Source: TH-plancto1 sp031431195
GTDB taxonomy: Bacteria > Planctomycetota > Planctomycetia > Planctomycetales > Planctomycetaceae
Reading direction: 5' to 3'
Length of the DNA stretch: 64,000 nt
Assembly (NCBI GenBank): GCA_031431195.1
Contig: JANPCU010000361.1
Coordinates: forward strand, 65,160 to 129,159
The stretch's first letter is position 1. Every line of letters begins with the position of its first letter. The translations under genes were made by a program, and so were the position numbers. Below are positions 27,382 through 39,176 of this stretch, in pieces. The notes below the pieces were generated by a model. It ran no database searches. It was given only the letters and a program-made list of their open reading frames with translations, and was not told the origin of the DNA.

Positions 27382-28641
27382 TCAGATTTTCGAAATCCGA
27401 TCGAGAGCCACTCGTGCCAGACGGGCGACCTCGGGGTCCGTATCGGTCGCCAGGACTTCCAGATCCGAACGAGTCGACGCAGGAGCCAGATCAGCCACGA
27501 TCGCCATCGCTCGGTGTCGCAGCTCAGGCCGGGTCAGTGACTCCGGCGACCGTACGAAGGCAATGAGTGGCAGCGTCCCCGACGGGCCGAGACTGCGGAT
27601 TTGACCCGAGTCGAACGAGCGAACTTTGGTCATTCCGACCTCAGCCAGCAAGCCCTGCAACATCCCCTGCAAGTCGGGATCGTTCGGCGGACGGGTGTTC
27701 AACAGCGGCAGTTGCCAGCTCGTGGCTTGAAGCCGGTCGTAGGGACCGCTGAGTTCATGATTACCGCCAGGGGAACATGCCATCGATTGGCCGGGAGGGA
27801 TCGTCCACGACTGGTCCGCTCCGCTCCGCAGCTCGGTCGGCTGTTCCGAAACGGCAATGCAGCGAGCGACTTGGTCATCGATCCGCCACAAGGTTTCGGA
27901 GCTTGACGGACAGGTGAATAGGCACACTTTCGGGAGAGCGTAATTGGTAGATGACTCCACATTCGCCTGACCGGGAACGCTGACCATGAGGGGTATTGTC
28001 GCGGCGGCTCGGCACCAGAATTGGCCCGCGACTAGTTCGATCTCTTCAGGGCGATGGACGATGAATTCCGTCTGTTGGTTAACGCGGACCAGTCCACGTG
28101 CAGGAGTCGAGACTTCGCACAGACTCTCCGCAGGGGTCCGGACATGGGCCCCAGCTGCGAGTGACAGATTGTGCGGCTGGGCGACGCGCGTCCATTCGGT
28201 CTCCGTGGTCTGGCGGACTTCAACCGGACCGGTGGCATGCGTGAGTGTCGCCACGCTGGCCAAAGCGGGGTTCCCTTCGGAGCGAAGTAGCACCATCGCT
28301 AGTAACAGACAGGTTACAACCGCGAGGAGTGCGACGAGGGGACGCCTCTTCGAACGGAAGTTCCGGGAGGCACGCCCTGCTGGCTCCCCTCTCGCCCCGG
28401 GAGAGTGGCTGGGGGTGAGGGCCGAGTGGCGAGACGACTCTCGCTCCAGAAACGCAGCCTCATCCAATCTCGGCACCGGGAGCACCGCTCGCAGCTGAGC
28501 GTCCAGATCGCGGGCCGCGACCCACTCGCTCATGGCCACCGGATCGGACTGCAACCGCTGCTCGGCCAGTACACGCTCCTCGGGACTCAGTTCGCCATCG
28601 AGCAACCAAGCGATCCAATCGGCAGGCAAGTTATCGTGCAT
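27382..28641 (-). CDS. FecR-like anti-sigma membrane protein
   Basis: 419 residues. The N-terminus (DNLPADWIAWLLDGELSPEE) is an anti-sigma-type helical domain. One transmembrane helix (VALLAVVTCLLLAMVLL, about 90-108) follows, then a FecR-type beta domain (LSLAAGAHVRTPAESLCEVS, ARGLVRVNQQTEFIVHR). The C-terminal 150 residues include a helical repeat-like region (AMAIVADLAPASTRSDLEVL). Its start overlaps the end of the sigma gene by 11 bases, so the two are translationally coupled. Residues about 68-87 (SALTPSHSPGARG...) appear to be encoded by an inserted repeat unit at about 28378-28436. Confidence 0.8.
   Translation of the reverse strand: MHDNLPADWIAWLLDGELSPEERVLAEQRLQSDPVAMSEWVAARDLDAQLRAVLPVPRLDEAAFLERESSRHSALTPSHSPGARGEPAGRASRNFRSKRRPLVALLAVVTCLLLAMVLLRSEGNPALASVATLTHATGPVEVRQTTETEWTRVAQPHNLSLAAGAHVRTPAESLCEVSTPARGLVRVNQQTEFIVHRPEEIELVAGQFWCRAAATIPLMVSVPGQANVESSTNYALPKVCLFTCPSSSETLWRIDDQVARCIAVSEQPTELRSGADQSWTIPPGQSMACSPGGNHELSGPYDRLQATSWQLPLLNTRPPNDPDLQGMLQGLLAEVGMTKVRSFDSGQIRSLGPSGTLPLIAFVRSPESLTRPELRHRAMAIVADLAPASTRSDLEVLATDTDPEVARLARVALDRISKI
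28378..28436. repeat. Repeat unit read in frame inside the FecR-like gene
   Basis: gctcccctctcgccccggga followed by gagtggctgggggtgagggc is a palindrome-rich unit of the 'CTCACCCC...CTCTCCC' kind. It is translated as SALTPSHSPGARGEPAG between the anti-sigma domain and the membrane helix. A related unit is in bioD at about 62950-62990. Confidence 0.5.
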
Positions 28642-29185
28642 CAGCCCGCCCTCCGCTGGATGAAAGTCGGACCCGCAGCAGGCCGCGCGCCTTGGCCAAG
28701 CGTTCATTCACCGTCGCCCGGGCCACGCCCAGCCAGCCGGCCATCTCGTCGTAAGACATCTGGTCGTAGTAGTGCAGGTACAACACCTCTTGCAGCTCCG
28801 GGGGAAGCTCCTGAATCCGCTGGCGAAGTCGTTCGTTCTCGTCAGCAGTCGCGGCGAGCTGGGCCGGGTCGGGAGCGGATCGATCTGATGGTGTGTCGAG
28901 GGGCTGGCGTTTGTCCCGCCCGCGCCCGCGATGCCAGTCGAGGCACAGATGCTCCGCGATCCCTCGCAGCCACGCATCAAAGCTCTCGACAGCGGCCAGT
29001 TGTGAGAAGCTGCGGATGGCACGCAGCAACACTTCCTGAGCCAGCTCCTCCGCATCGGCCCGCTGCCCGACGCGCGACTGGCAGAGCGCCACCAAACGAG
29101 GAAACGACCCGCGCGCGAGAACCCCCAGAGCAGCGCGGTCACCCGCCACCGCCCGGCGAACTACCGCTGGGTCGTTGATCGCCAT
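28631..29185 (-). CDS. ECF-type RNA polymerase sigma factor
   Basis: 184 residues. Region 2 shows DAEELAQEVLLRAIRSFSQL and SFDAWLRGIAEHLCLDWHRG. Region 4 shows LPPELQEVLYLHYYDQMSYD followed by the helix-turn-helix EMAGWLGVARATVNERLAKA. The start at 29185 (MAINDPAVV) gives the standard length; the longer open frame upstream has no sigma features and runs into a repeat. Cognate partner is the overlapping FecR-like gene. Confidence 0.92.
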   Translation of the reverse strand: MAINDPAVVRRAVAGDRAALGVLARGSFPRLVALCQSRVGQRADAEELAQEVLLRAIRSFSQLAAVESFDAWLRGIAEHLCLDWHRGRGRDKRQPLDTPSDRSAPDPAQLAATADENERLRQRIQELPPELQEVLYLHYYDQMSYDEMAGWLGVARATVNERLAKARGLLRVRLSSSGGRADAR

Positions 29186-29414
29186 CAAGAGTCCATGCCA
29201 ATAATGCCGGGGTGTGGGTCTCCACTCGACCGGCCTGAAGTATGAGTCGTTGGCCACGATTCGCTGGACTGGCCAAATCCATTGATCAGCGGCGGAATCT
29301 TCGAGATCAAGAATTCTGGGGAGATTGGTCTCGATTCCGCCAGTCTGAAGCAGTGCGGTCGGCGACTGATCCTCTGTGAGCCGAAGCGTCCCACGATCCC
29401 AAAGGGATCGCAGA

Positions 29415-29626
29415 AAATAGCCGGTGGTTGAGCGCCAGCGACACCACCGGTCACGAATCATTGCGGTTTCCCTGCATCCTGGAGGGATGCCAAGGGACCG
29501 TACGCTTGACTCGTCAGTTAAACATCGTCGATCTGTGCCACCCTCTGCCATCCCTCCGGGATGGTGATTGTTCATCGGGCCCATTGTCCGGTGGTGTCGC
29601 TTCGCTCAACCACCGGCTAATGGCTG
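29415..29626. repeat. Nested inverted-repeat element in a divergent promoter region
   Basis: Outer arms at 29421-29450 (ccggtggttgagcgccagcg...) and 29588-29616 (ccggtggtgtcgcttcgctc...) are inverted copies. Within lie two small hairpins, catcctggagggatg near 29474 and ccatccctccgggatgg near 29549. The element sits between the sigma factor (minus) and the HEWGTFT protein (plus); the rest of the 531-base gap shows no gene. Confidence 0.65.
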
Positions 29627-29716
29627 TGACCCCTGCCGGGGTCGGAGCAAGCGAACGACCACCGATGATCCCATAGATTGCCACTCATCACGAACCCCAC
29701 TTTCCGGAGACAACCC

Positions 29717-31195
29717 ATGTTACGCTGGACCAAACTGATGCTGTTCGGAGTTGTGCCTCTGACTCTGATGGGAGCGGCCATTCTCGGGGTCTTGAAGCAG
29801 TCAACTGCCGCTGAGGAACTGCCCCCTACGACTGTCGCTGCGATTCCACCGAGTGCCCCCTTGGACAAGTTGATCGTTCACGAGTGGGGCACGTTCACGA
29901 CGTTCTCGGGCTCGAACGGGGTGCATCTCGACTTCCGGCCGCTGCTGGACAATGAGTTGCCCGGCTTCGTGTTCGATCGCGCCAGTCAGTCGGGCCATGT
30001 CAATTGGTTCAGCAAGGGGCGACTGCGGACTCGGGTGCGAATGGAGACGCCGGTGACGTACTTCTATACCGACCGCGAGCGAACGGTCCGGGCCAAGGTC
30101 GAGTTTCCGAAAGGACTGCTGACCGAGTTCTATCCGCCTGTGGCGTCAATGGCTCCGGCCTTCGACGAGAAGCTGGGTTTACAAGGCGACGGCGAGCCGA
30201 TCGGCAAGGGGATGCTCGACTGGGGCGAGATTGATCTGTATCCAATCTCCAGCTTGCGAACCCACGTCAAAGATCAGAAGACCGCCGAGTGGATGGCCCA
30301 ACACCTCGCACAGTCAATTCTGCCCAACGCCGACGGCAATCACTATGCCGCTGCCCGCAACACCGATTCGGCCCTCGTTCATGTTCGCCGGGAAAGGGAC
30401 ACGAAGCAGACAGGCACGCCGTTAGTCCAACGCCCGACCGGTGAGTTCATTGAGAAGTTCCTCTTCTATCGCGGCGTCGGTAAGTTCGATGTCCCGGTCA
30501 GTGTCACCAACTCCACGCCCGATAAATTCTCGGTCACGAACACCGGAACCGAACCACTCCCGCGGATGATTGTCCTCCGCGTCACCGGCGATCAGCGCAG
30601 CTATGCCTTCGTCCCGGATCTGGATGCTGGCAAATCGGTCGACCTGCCGATCCCGGATCGCAACGTCGATTGGGAGCCTCTCCGAGAACTGGTCGTTACG
30701 GAACTAATTCAGACCGGCCTCTATCCGAAAGAGGCCCAGGCGATGGTCGATACCTGGTCAACCTCGTGGTTCACGGAAGAGGGGCTGCGACTGTTCTATC
30801 TGGTTCCGCAGAAGGTCACCGACGAGATCCTGCCCCTCACGATCACGCCTCAGCCGGATGAGCAATTGCGGGTGATGGTCGGTCGCGTGGAGATCATGTC
30901 GAAGTCACAGGAGACGGAACTGTTGCAGGCGGTTGCCCTCTCCGCGAAGGCCCGAGCCGAGTGGCAGGTCCAGCACTCGGAACTCTCTGACGAGGGAAAG
31001 GTCGATCATCCCTTGCTACCCGTCCCGTCGGTATTCGTCAAGCTCGGCCGCTTCGCCGAACCGGCCCTGGCCCGCGTGCGGACGATCTCGTCGGATAATT
31101 CCGTCAAGAACGAGATCGGGATGCTGCTCTGGCAACTCCAGGCGGAGGCCGCACAAGCCGAGGAACTGGCGCGCACTTCGGCTCAGATTCAATAG
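29717..31195 (+). CDS. Secreted HEWGTFT-motif protein of unknown function
   Basis: 492 residues. It begins with a signal or anchor segment (LMLFGVVPLTLMGAAILGVL), then LIVHEWGTFTTFSG, a motif I associate with a family of uncharacterised secreted proteins in planctomycetes and some other bacteria. Further blocks are RMETPVTYFYTDRERTVRAK and DTWSTSWFTEEGLRLFYLVP. No known catalytic motif was seen. The start at 29717 has ggaga eight bases upstream. Confidence 0.82.
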   Translation: MLRWTKLMLFGVVPLTLMGAAILGVLKQSTAAEELPPTTVAAIPPSAPLDKLIVHEWGTFTTFSGSNGVHLDFRPLLDNELPGFVFDRASQSGHVNWFSKGRLRTRVRMETPVTYFYTDRERTVRAKVEFPKGLLTEFYPPVASMAPAFDEKLGLQGDGEPIGKGMLDWGEIDLYPISSLRTHVKDQKTAEWMAQHLAQSILPNADGNHYAAARNTDSALVHVRRERDTKQTGTPLVQRPTGEFIEKFLFYRGVGKFDVPVSVTNSTPDKFSVTNTGTEPLPRMIVLRVTGDQRSYAFVPDLDAGKSVDLPIPDRNVDWEPLRELVVTELIQTGLYPKEAQAMVDTWSTSWFTEEGLRLFYLVPQKVTDEILPLTITPQPDEQLRVMVGRVEIMSKSQETELLQAVALSAKARAEWQVQHSELSDEGKVDHPLLPVPSVFVKLGRFAEPALARVRTISSDNSVKNEIGMLLWQLQAEAAQAEELARTSAQIQ

Positions 31196-31862
31196 TCGAG
31201 AAGCCCCGGATTTCTCCCGCGAGGCACAGCTGCAACCTACGGGGATAATGGTCAGCCGTCAGCCCGCTGCATCGGTCAAGATTTCTGGCACGCGGCCCTT
31301 GCTCTCGCAGCGGGCTGACTGGCGATACGGGCGGTGTGTGCATCACAAAAGTAGTCCACTCTCAGAGATTCACGACAGAGGAGTGTGCCCCCAAAAATCG
31401 TCCGAGATTCATCACCGTTCCCGGCCCCCTCGCAGGAGAAACCTCCATCCAGCTTCCCGGAAGTGTGAAACGCGGAGGACGCGGAGAACGCAGAGAACAG
31501 GCTCTCCTTCCGGACTCTGCGTCCTCCGCGCCCTCTGCGTTTTCACTCCGCACGTCCTCGCGCTCGAGGTGTCCCCTGCGGGTGTCGCGAGTTTCGTGTG
31601 AATCATGCCCTTGGGTTTTGGATACCAACTTTCCTGACGCACACACATACGGGCGGTCCAGTACTACGTCCGCTGGCAATCGCTTTTGAGACCAGTATGA
31701 TGGGTGAAGCTTGTGTGAATTCTGGGGACCGGTCCGCGCGGCCTGCCCCCAGAGGCTCAAGTCGGAGTGGTGGCTGTTGCCCTCCATTCGGCCCACTTCG
31801 ACTCCCGCTCGGGAGTCGAGTGGGCCTCCTGCGATTCCTCGCGACGGAAGCGGAACCCGCTG
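31196..31862. repeat. Repeat-rich gap before purF
   Basis: No coding frame supported. Three inverted repeats: 31257-31320 (gtcagcccgctgc ... gcagcgggctgac); 31463-31546 (gtgaaacgcggaggacgcgg ... ctctgcgttttcac), related to the 118-base units at 60 kb; and a near-perfect hairpin at 31791-31825 (gcccacttcgactcccg / cgggagtcgagtgggc, 2-base loop), ending 37 bases before purF. Confidence 0.65.
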
Positions 31863-33497
31863 ATGGCCGAGTTGTTTCACGAGTGCGGCGTCGCCGCGAT
31901 CTATCACTTTCCGACACCCGACGGAAAGCCCAGCACCTTGGCCCCCAAGCAGGGGAGCCAGGCGGCGTCGCGACTGATCCCCCGCATGCTGCTCGACATT
32001 CAGAATCGGGGCCAGTTGGCCGCTGGGATGTCGGTCTACGCCCCTGCACCGCCCGTCGTCTCCTCCCCCCCGAAGGAGTCCGACAAGCCCGCTCGCACAT
32101 GGCTCGTCGGTACGTACAAGGATGTCGGCACCGTTAGTGAGGTCTTTCACCTCAGTCGCAAAGAGGACGCCGAAGCCCTGCTGAAACAGTACGAAGGTCC
32201 AGCAGCTATCGGGCATGTGCGGTACGCCACCTGCGGCAAGGATGACCGCAACTACGCCCAGCCGTTCGAGCGGCAACACCTCGAAAAACGGAAGTGCTTC
32301 GCCTTTGGGTTCAACGGTCAGCTGGCGAACTATCAAGATCTACGCCGAGAAATCCTCGACACGGGGGATTTCCATCTGAGTCGAGAAACCGACACCGAAA
32401 TCCTGCTGCACATGCTCAGCCAGGAAATCGCCCAACAGTCCAAAAGTGACCTGCTGGACCTGTTGAAGCGGCTGCATCGGAAGCTGGATGGGGCGTACAA
32501 CATCGTTTTCCTGAACGCTCTGGGTGAGATGTTTGTCTCGCGTGATCCCTTGGGGTTTCGGCCCCTCTGCTGGGCGATGGAAGAGGGGCTCTTCGCAGCT
32601 GCCAGTGAGAGCGTGGCCTTGGCGAACTTAGGGTTCTCTCCAGAGAGTATTCACAACGTCCCGCCGGGCCATGCCGTCATCATTCAGAACGGTCAACTGA
32701 GAGTCGAGAAGTACGCCGAAAGCCCGCGCACCGCTCACTGCTTCTTCGAATGGATCTACTTCGCCAATGTCTCCAGCACGCTCGACGAGCGGAGCGTGTA
32801 TCTGAGCCGCAAGGTACTGGGCGAGAAGCTGGCCGATCTGGAAGACATCCCGTACGAGAAGGACGGGTCCTCAATCGTGGTGCCAGTGCCGGACACGGCG
32901 AAGGCCGCTGCGGATGCGATGGCCTATCGCATGGGGATTCCGTGCCTCGAGGGACTGATCCGCAACCGATACGTCGGTCGTACCTTTATCGAGGGCAACA
33001 ATCGCGGCGACAAGGCGAAGGTGAAATACACTCCGCTGCGGGAAGTGCTCGAAGGGAAAAAGGTATTCCTCGTCGAGGACACGATCGTCCGCTCGACGAC
33101 CATGCGGACTTTGATCTCTCAGCTGTATGAGCGTGGTGGTGCGGCTGAGGTGCATGTGCGGGTCGCTTGCCCTCCGATTGTGGCCCCGTGTTTTTATGGG
33201 ATCGATATGACGAAGGTGAAGGAGCTCTTTGCGCCCGAGTTTCTCCACGGCGGCCCACTGACCCGTGAGATTGAGAACGCGATGGCGAAGGAGTTGAAGG
33301 CGACCTCGCTGCGGTATCTTCCGCTCTCGGCCATTGCCGAAGCCGTGGATAAGCACCCGGACAAATTGTGCCAGGCGTGTCTGACCTCGAAGTACCCCAC
33401 GCTGGCGGGGGAGCGGATGTATCAGATCTCGCTCGTTGGGGACTCGGATCAGCGGATTGTGGACATGGAGCGGCCCGTTCAGGTGAGTTTGAGTTGA
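31863..33497 (+). CDS. purF: Amidophosphoribosyltransferase (PurF), divergent Fe-S type
   Basis: 544 residues, longer than the usual 450-510. The N-terminal glutaminase nucleophile is the Cys of HECGVAAIY (residue 8), implying a short propeptide removed on maturation. Glutaminase motifs are altered (RGQLAAGM, GHVRYATCG, FNGQLANYQ). The phosphoribosyltransferase part has the PRPP loop VEDTIVRSTT and PCFYGID. Four cysteines that bind the 4Fe-4S cluster in the Bacillus-type enzyme appear present (HCFFEWIYFA, APCFYG, CQAC). It makes phosphoribosylamine from PRPP and glutamine, the first step of purine synthesis. Stands alone. Confidence 0.9.
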   Translation: MAELFHECGVAAIYHFPTPDGKPSTLAPKQGSQAASRLIPRMLLDIQNRGQLAAGMSVYAPAPPVVSSPPKESDKPARTWLVGTYKDVGTVSEVFHLSRKEDAEALLKQYEGPAAIGHVRYATCGKDDRNYAQPFERQHLEKRKCFAFGFNGQLANYQDLRREILDTGDFHLSRETDTEILLHMLSQEIAQQSKSDLLDLLKRLHRKLDGAYNIVFLNALGEMFVSRDPLGFRPLCWAMEEGLFAAASESVALANLGFSPESIHNVPPGHAVIIQNGQLRVEKYAESPRTAHCFFEWIYFANVSSTLDERSVYLSRKVLGEKLADLEDIPYEKDGSSIVVPVPDTAKAAADAMAYRMGIPCLEGLIRNRYVGRTFIEGNNRGDKAKVKYTPLREVLEGKKVFLVEDTIVRSTTMRTLISQLYERGGAAEVHVRVACPPIVAPCFYGIDMTKVKELFAPEFLHGGPLTREIENAMAKELKATSLRYLPLSAIAEAVDKHPDKLCQACLTSKYPTLAGERMYQISLVGDSDQRIVDMERPVQVSLS

Positions 33498-33842
33498 GTG
33501 TCAATCGCCGACGAATTTCGACACTCCGCGCTGATGCCGACAGCCTGACCAGAGTGTTCCGGACTCTCTGAGCCGCACGCGAAGCACATCCTCAGAAGCC
33601 TGAGGGGGACACAGATCGCACAGATTTTCACGGATACGGAACCGGCTCAGGCGGCGACCTCATGTGATCGATCTCGTTGCGGCCCTCTGAATCTGCGGTG
33701 ATCGGCGAAATCTATCCGGGTGGCACAGGTTGACTCGCTTGGGAGCCTATCTGTGTGCCTTGGCACTCGAGGTTACACCGGAGAACGCCCGTTCGTGCAA
33801 GAACCACCTTCCGCGCGGGGGCACCGAGCCAGCAGACCACAT
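33498..33842. other. Convergent gap between purF and acnA
   Basis: 345 bases without a supported gene. An imperfect inverted repeat is visible (agatcgcacagattttcacggat at about 33613 against tctgcggtgatcggcgaaat at about 33690), resembling a degraded dispersed element. Confidence 0.45.
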
Positions 33843-36593
<2,751 letters not shown>

Positions 36594-36599
36594 GAGTGT

Positions 36600-37020
36600 T
36601 CAGTGTGTTGAATGCGGTGAGGCGGATGCGGGCCGTGTCCCGCCTCTTCTGAGAATCGCGGGGACTCCATTGTGGCCACCAGACCGCAGGTTGGCAAACC
36701 CGCCCGCTGTCGGAATCATCAAGAATGTCTTCGAAGATTTGCTCGATGAATTCGCCAGCTTCGAGCAGCCCGCCTTGGCAGTCGGGACACACGTCCGCCG
36801 TGACCTCCTGCGGCTGGACGGTGCCCTCGTCGAGCGGCGGTGCGGGCCGCGTCGTGCCCGGATGTTTTCGCTCGTCGGCCTTCCGCCGATCCTGCGTCGA
36901 CTTCGTGCGAGTCGAGGTGTTGGCCTGGGGCCGAAAGCCTTTCTTCCGCTGCACAAGCTCCAACTGCAACTCCGCGACCTGAGCCTTAAACTCGGCGGTG
37001 GAGGACGAGGGTGCTCGCTG
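36600..37020 (-). pseudogene. Probable transposase N-terminal remnant (IS66-like)
   Basis: An open minus-strand stretch reads ...FKAQVAELQLELVQRKKG..., then RPAPPLDEGTVQPQEV and CPDCQGGLLEAGEFIEQIFE. This order (leucine-rich coiled coil, basic linker, CPxC zinc motif, then 'I.QI.ED') resembles the N-terminus of IS66-type transposases. It then decays into unrelated sequence and ends at the acnA start. No catalytic domain remains. The family call is tentative; the region is non-functional in any reading. Confidence 0.4.
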
Positions 37021-37023
37021 GCC

Positions 37024-38373
37024 CTAGAGTACCCACCCCTTGCGGTACTCCCGCCCGAGGAATTTCTCGGCCTCGGGGGCGTTCGGGAACTTCATGTTGG
37101 CGGCGTCCCACTCCAGCTTCTTTCCGGCACGGTAAGCGACATTGCCGAGGTGATTGGCCTCGGTCAGAGGCCCGCTGTAGGCGAAGTTGCAGGTCGTCGG
37201 GGCTCCGGTCTTGCAGGCGTGAATCCACTCCGCATGATGGCCGATCGAAGGCGGGATCGTCTGCGGAGGTCGCTTAAAGTCGTTCACGTTTGGCCCGAAC
37301 AACAGCTCGTGCTTGGAGTAATCGGCCAGCAGCTGTCCGTTAGCCCCGACGAAGAGGACACCGCTATCCCAGCGCGGGATCGTCCCCTTCTGCCAAGCGT
37401 CCGGCTTGTGACTTCCTTGATACCACGTCAGCGACAACGGGCCGCGCTCGCCACGGGCGGCGTACTCGTACTTGACGTGCATGCTGGCCGGAGCCAGTTC
37501 GGGATGGGCCGGCCCACCGAACGGTTCGATCGTCGTCGGAGCATCAAGGTTCATGGCCCAGAACGGCAGGTCGATCCAGTGGCTGCCGAGGTCGGACATG
37601 GTGCCATTGGCAAAATCCCACCAGCGATACCACTTGGGTCCGGGGAAGTAGACCTCGTGAAATGGACGCTCGGGAGCGGGGCCCAGCCACAGATCCCAAT
37701 CCAGATTGGGTGGGATCGGCGACGAACCTTCGGGACGGTTCTGTACCGACACGATGTCACCGTTGGCCTTGGCCTCCTCGGGTGATTGCAGCCCCCAGGC
37801 TCGCCCGGCCCACACATGGACTTCGCTGACCGCACCGATCGCGCCTCCTTGCACCAGTTCGACGACCCGGCGGTAGTTGTTCTCCGCATGAATCTGCGTC
37901 CCCATTTGAGTCGCGACACCGGCGGCCTGGGCGGCCTCGGTGATGATGCGAGCCTCCTTCACATTATGAGTCAGCGGCTTCTCGCAGTAGACATGCTTCT
38001 TGGCCCTCAGCGCAGGCAACATCGCGAACGCATGCGTGTGTTCAGGAGTACTCACGACGACGGCGTCATACTCCCCGTCCTTCAAGTCCTCGTACATCTT
38101 GCGATAGTCCGAAAAGGTCTTGGCCCCCTTGACCTTCCCGCTCGCGTAATCGACCGCGTTCTTGTTCACATCACACAGAGCGACCACCGTCTCGCCGAGC
38201 ATCTGCTCAAAGTTCGCCCCGCCACGACCCCCGCAACCGACCACTCCGATATGCAGCTTCTCATTCAGCCCCGCTGCTCGCAAAATCGCCGGAGCTGCGA
38301 AGGCGGTCGCTCCCACTGCAATCGTGGCGTTCAGGAATTGCCGCCGACTGGTTGAGTTTGGTGCCTGACTCAT
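37024..38373 (-). CDS. Gfo/Idh/MocA-family oxidoreductase, Tat-exported
   Basis: 449 residues. The N-terminus carries a twin-arginine signal (SRRQFLNATIAVGATAFAAP). The NAD(P)-binding loop is GVVGCGGRGG and the catalytic lysine is in the family EKP motif (YCEKPLTHNVKEA). The C-terminal substrate domain has YRWWDFANGTMSDLGSHWID. These enzymes oxidise or reduce sugars and sugar acids; the planctomycete Tat-type group has no settled substrate. A second member, about as long and with the same order of motifs, lies at 60773-62062. Start at 38373 sets the signal at the N-terminus. Confidence 0.92.
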   Translation of the reverse strand: MSQAPNSTSRRQFLNATIAVGATAFAAPAILRAAGLNEKLHIGVVGCGGRGGANFEQMLGETVVALCDVNKNAVDYASGKVKGAKTFSDYRKMYEDLKDGEYDAVVVSTPEHTHAFAMLPALRAKKHVYCEKPLTHNVKEARIITEAAQAAGVATQMGTQIHAENNYRRVVELVQGGAIGAVSEVHVWAGRAWGLQSPEEAKANGDIVSVQNRPEGSSPIPPNLDWDLWLGPAPERPFHEVYFPGPKWYRWWDFANGTMSDLGSHWIDLPFWAMNLDAPTTIEPFGGPAHPELAPASMHVKYEYAARGERGPLSLTWYQGSHKPDAWQKGTIPRWDSGVLFVGANGQLLADYSKHELLFGPNVNDFKRPPQTIPPSIGHHAEWIHACKTGAPTTCNFAYSGPLTEANHLGNVAYRAGKKLEWDAANMKFPNAPEAEKFLGREYRKGWVL

Positions 38374-38726
38374 AACGAATCTCCAAGGGTTGATGTGTGC
38401 CAAGGGTGGCAAGTTAGCCCGCTGGGTAGCTGATTGTCCAGAATGAGGCGTTCCCTCTCACGTGATCGCGTGAAATCGTCAAGGGCTTTCCATTCCGTGT
38501 TGTGTACCGAGCCAGCGACATTGAACTCTTGGTCGTCGCAATATCTCGTTACAGAAGGTCGCCAGGGGACTGGGCCAATCGTCTCTGGTGAAACGCTCCG
38601 CCTTCGCATGACTGGAGTCCGGATGGCGTTGAGTGGCAACTTCGGTTGTCTCTGATTTGGCTTCGGCTGCCTCGTTGAAACGGCCACCTCGCCGGACTGT
38701 CAAGTCGCGATCGCGTGCGGCGTTCC
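38374..38726. other. Gene-free stretch upstream of the oxidoreductase
   Basis: About 350 bases without a supported frame or repeat. It should include the promoter of the minus-strand oxidoreductase. Confidence 0.4.
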
Positions 38727-39093
38727 TCACCGAAATGTTCTCCATCGCTCGAGAGGCCAGTACGTGTGCGTCACAACGCCGACGATTTCCGACTCGGGGA
38801 CGGCATAGGGCGGATGACCAGGAAACCCTTCTTGCCAGAAGCGTGCGTCCCGAGACCGAGCGGTGAAGTCGCCGAGCATGAAGTATTCGCCTGCGCCCAG
38901 CACTGCGGGTGATTCTTCGGTCCCGGAGAGTTTCCATGCCACGTCGGGAATCTCATGCAAGTAACGGAGTCCCTGCAATTCATCCGGTGGTATCAGCTTC
39001 TGGCCATTGGCCCAGGCAGATCCCGCCACACGAGCACGTAGCGCCAGTCAGGGGTGGTCACATTAGTAGACGAGAGAATGCAGGCACTGGACG
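38727..39093 (-). pseudogene. Signal peptidase I C-terminal remnant, frameshifted
   Basis: The last 85 or so codons read like the end of signal peptidase I: GEYFMLGDFTARSRDARFW, then VPESEIVGVVTHTYWPLERW. Upstream in another frame (about 39021-39093) is TTPDWRYVLVWRDL, also fitting this family, so the frame breaks near 39015-39020. No serine/lysine catalytic segment or membrane anchor remains and an in-frame stop lies just upstream. It is a broken 3' gene fragment. Confidence 0.6.
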
Positions 39094-39176
39094 AATCAAC
39101 ACGTCAGGTATTACGATCACACTCTGTGTGTGACGCAAGTCTTTGTGTTACAACGCCGACTGATCAAGAGGTCCAT

